Source: Spirosoma sp.
GTDB lineage: Bacteria > Bacteroidota > Bacteroidia > Cytophagales > Spirosomataceae
Assembly: GCF_026391055.1 (NCBI RefSeq)
Contig: NZ_JAPLET010000019.1
Location: 372,001 to 436,000 of the forward strand
Reading direction: 5' to 3'
Length of the DNA: 64,000 nucleotides
Program-made: the position numbers and the translations under genes
Notes under the pieces: generated by a model
The model's database searches: none
What the model saw: only the letters and a program-made list of their open reading frames with translations
Told to the model about the DNA's origin: nothing
Shown: piece by piece, positions 63,710-64,000 of the stretch
How the letters are laid out: every line of letters begins with the position of its first letter
Position numbering within the stretch: the first letter of the stretch is position 1

Positions 63710-64000
63710 TTACACTACTTCTTTATATTGCATCCGGTAGAGATTGGCGTAGAAGCCCTCATGCTGGAGCAGTTCTTCGTGATTTCCCTGTTCCACAATA
63801 CGGCCTTTATCCACGACGATAATATTGTTCGCCTTCTGAATTGTTGACAGACGGTGGGCAATAACGATGGCGGTGCGGCCTTTCATGAGTTTCCCGATAG
63901 CATCCTGGATCATTTCTTCTGTTTCGGTATCGACGGATGACGTGGCTTCATCGAGGACAATAATTTTGGGGTCCTGAACCATTGCCCGAACGAACGAAAT
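63710..64000 (-). CDS. ABC transporter ATP-binding/permease protein, C-terminal part (partial, continues beyond window end)
   Basis: [72 protein letters not shown]. Confidence 0.93.
   Translation of the reverse strand: MSFVRAMVQDPKIIVLDEATSSVDTETEEMIQDAIGKLMKGRTAIVIAHRLSTIQKANNIIVVDKGRIVEQGNHEELLQHEGFYANLYRMQYKEVV

Overview
The window looks like a Bacteroidota (Cytophagales/Spirosoma-like) chromosome. Bases 1 to ~25.8 kb are one minus-strand polysaccharide-utilisation locus (PUL): ECF sigma, FecR anti-sigma, STN-domain SusC, SusD, two GH43, GH127, a secreted VOC protein, GH97, a CE6-like esterase, an alpha/beta hydrolase, GH29 with a C-terminal frameshift, four tandem CE1-like esterases, and a GH8 exo-oligoxylanase that runs off the left edge. 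The likely substrate is decorated (arabino/feruloyl/acetyl) xylan. The rest is mostly housekeeping: serine hydrolase, Hsp70-like, EamA transporter, sulfatase with a predicted lipoprotein formylglycine-generating enzyme, ABC-F, flavin disulfide reductase, CDGSH protein, OsmC, pyrE, CNNM protein, ccm operon, TauE/SafE (frameshifted at an 11-G tract), feoAB, NAD(P)HX repair, rplS, dapF, bestrophin, rhodanese, htpG, RecD/PIF1-like helicase, CBS, NUDIX, DUF3822, coaD, CNNM/CBS and a partial ABC transporter. The most notable observation is a toxin-antitoxin-like pair between ccmE and ccmF. Every junction is a 4-bp ATGA stop/start overlap, and the toxin frame carries two nonsense codons, so it is absent from the ORF track. 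Other leads are a 28-bp perfect inverted repeat ending one base before the dapF start codon, several further long intergenic palindromes, the G11 tract, an exported sulfatase/FGE pair, and an ECF sigma factor with a hydrophobic C-terminal tail. No tRNA, rRNA, CRISPR array or intact transposase was recognised. All family calls come from reading motifs by eye, with no database search.
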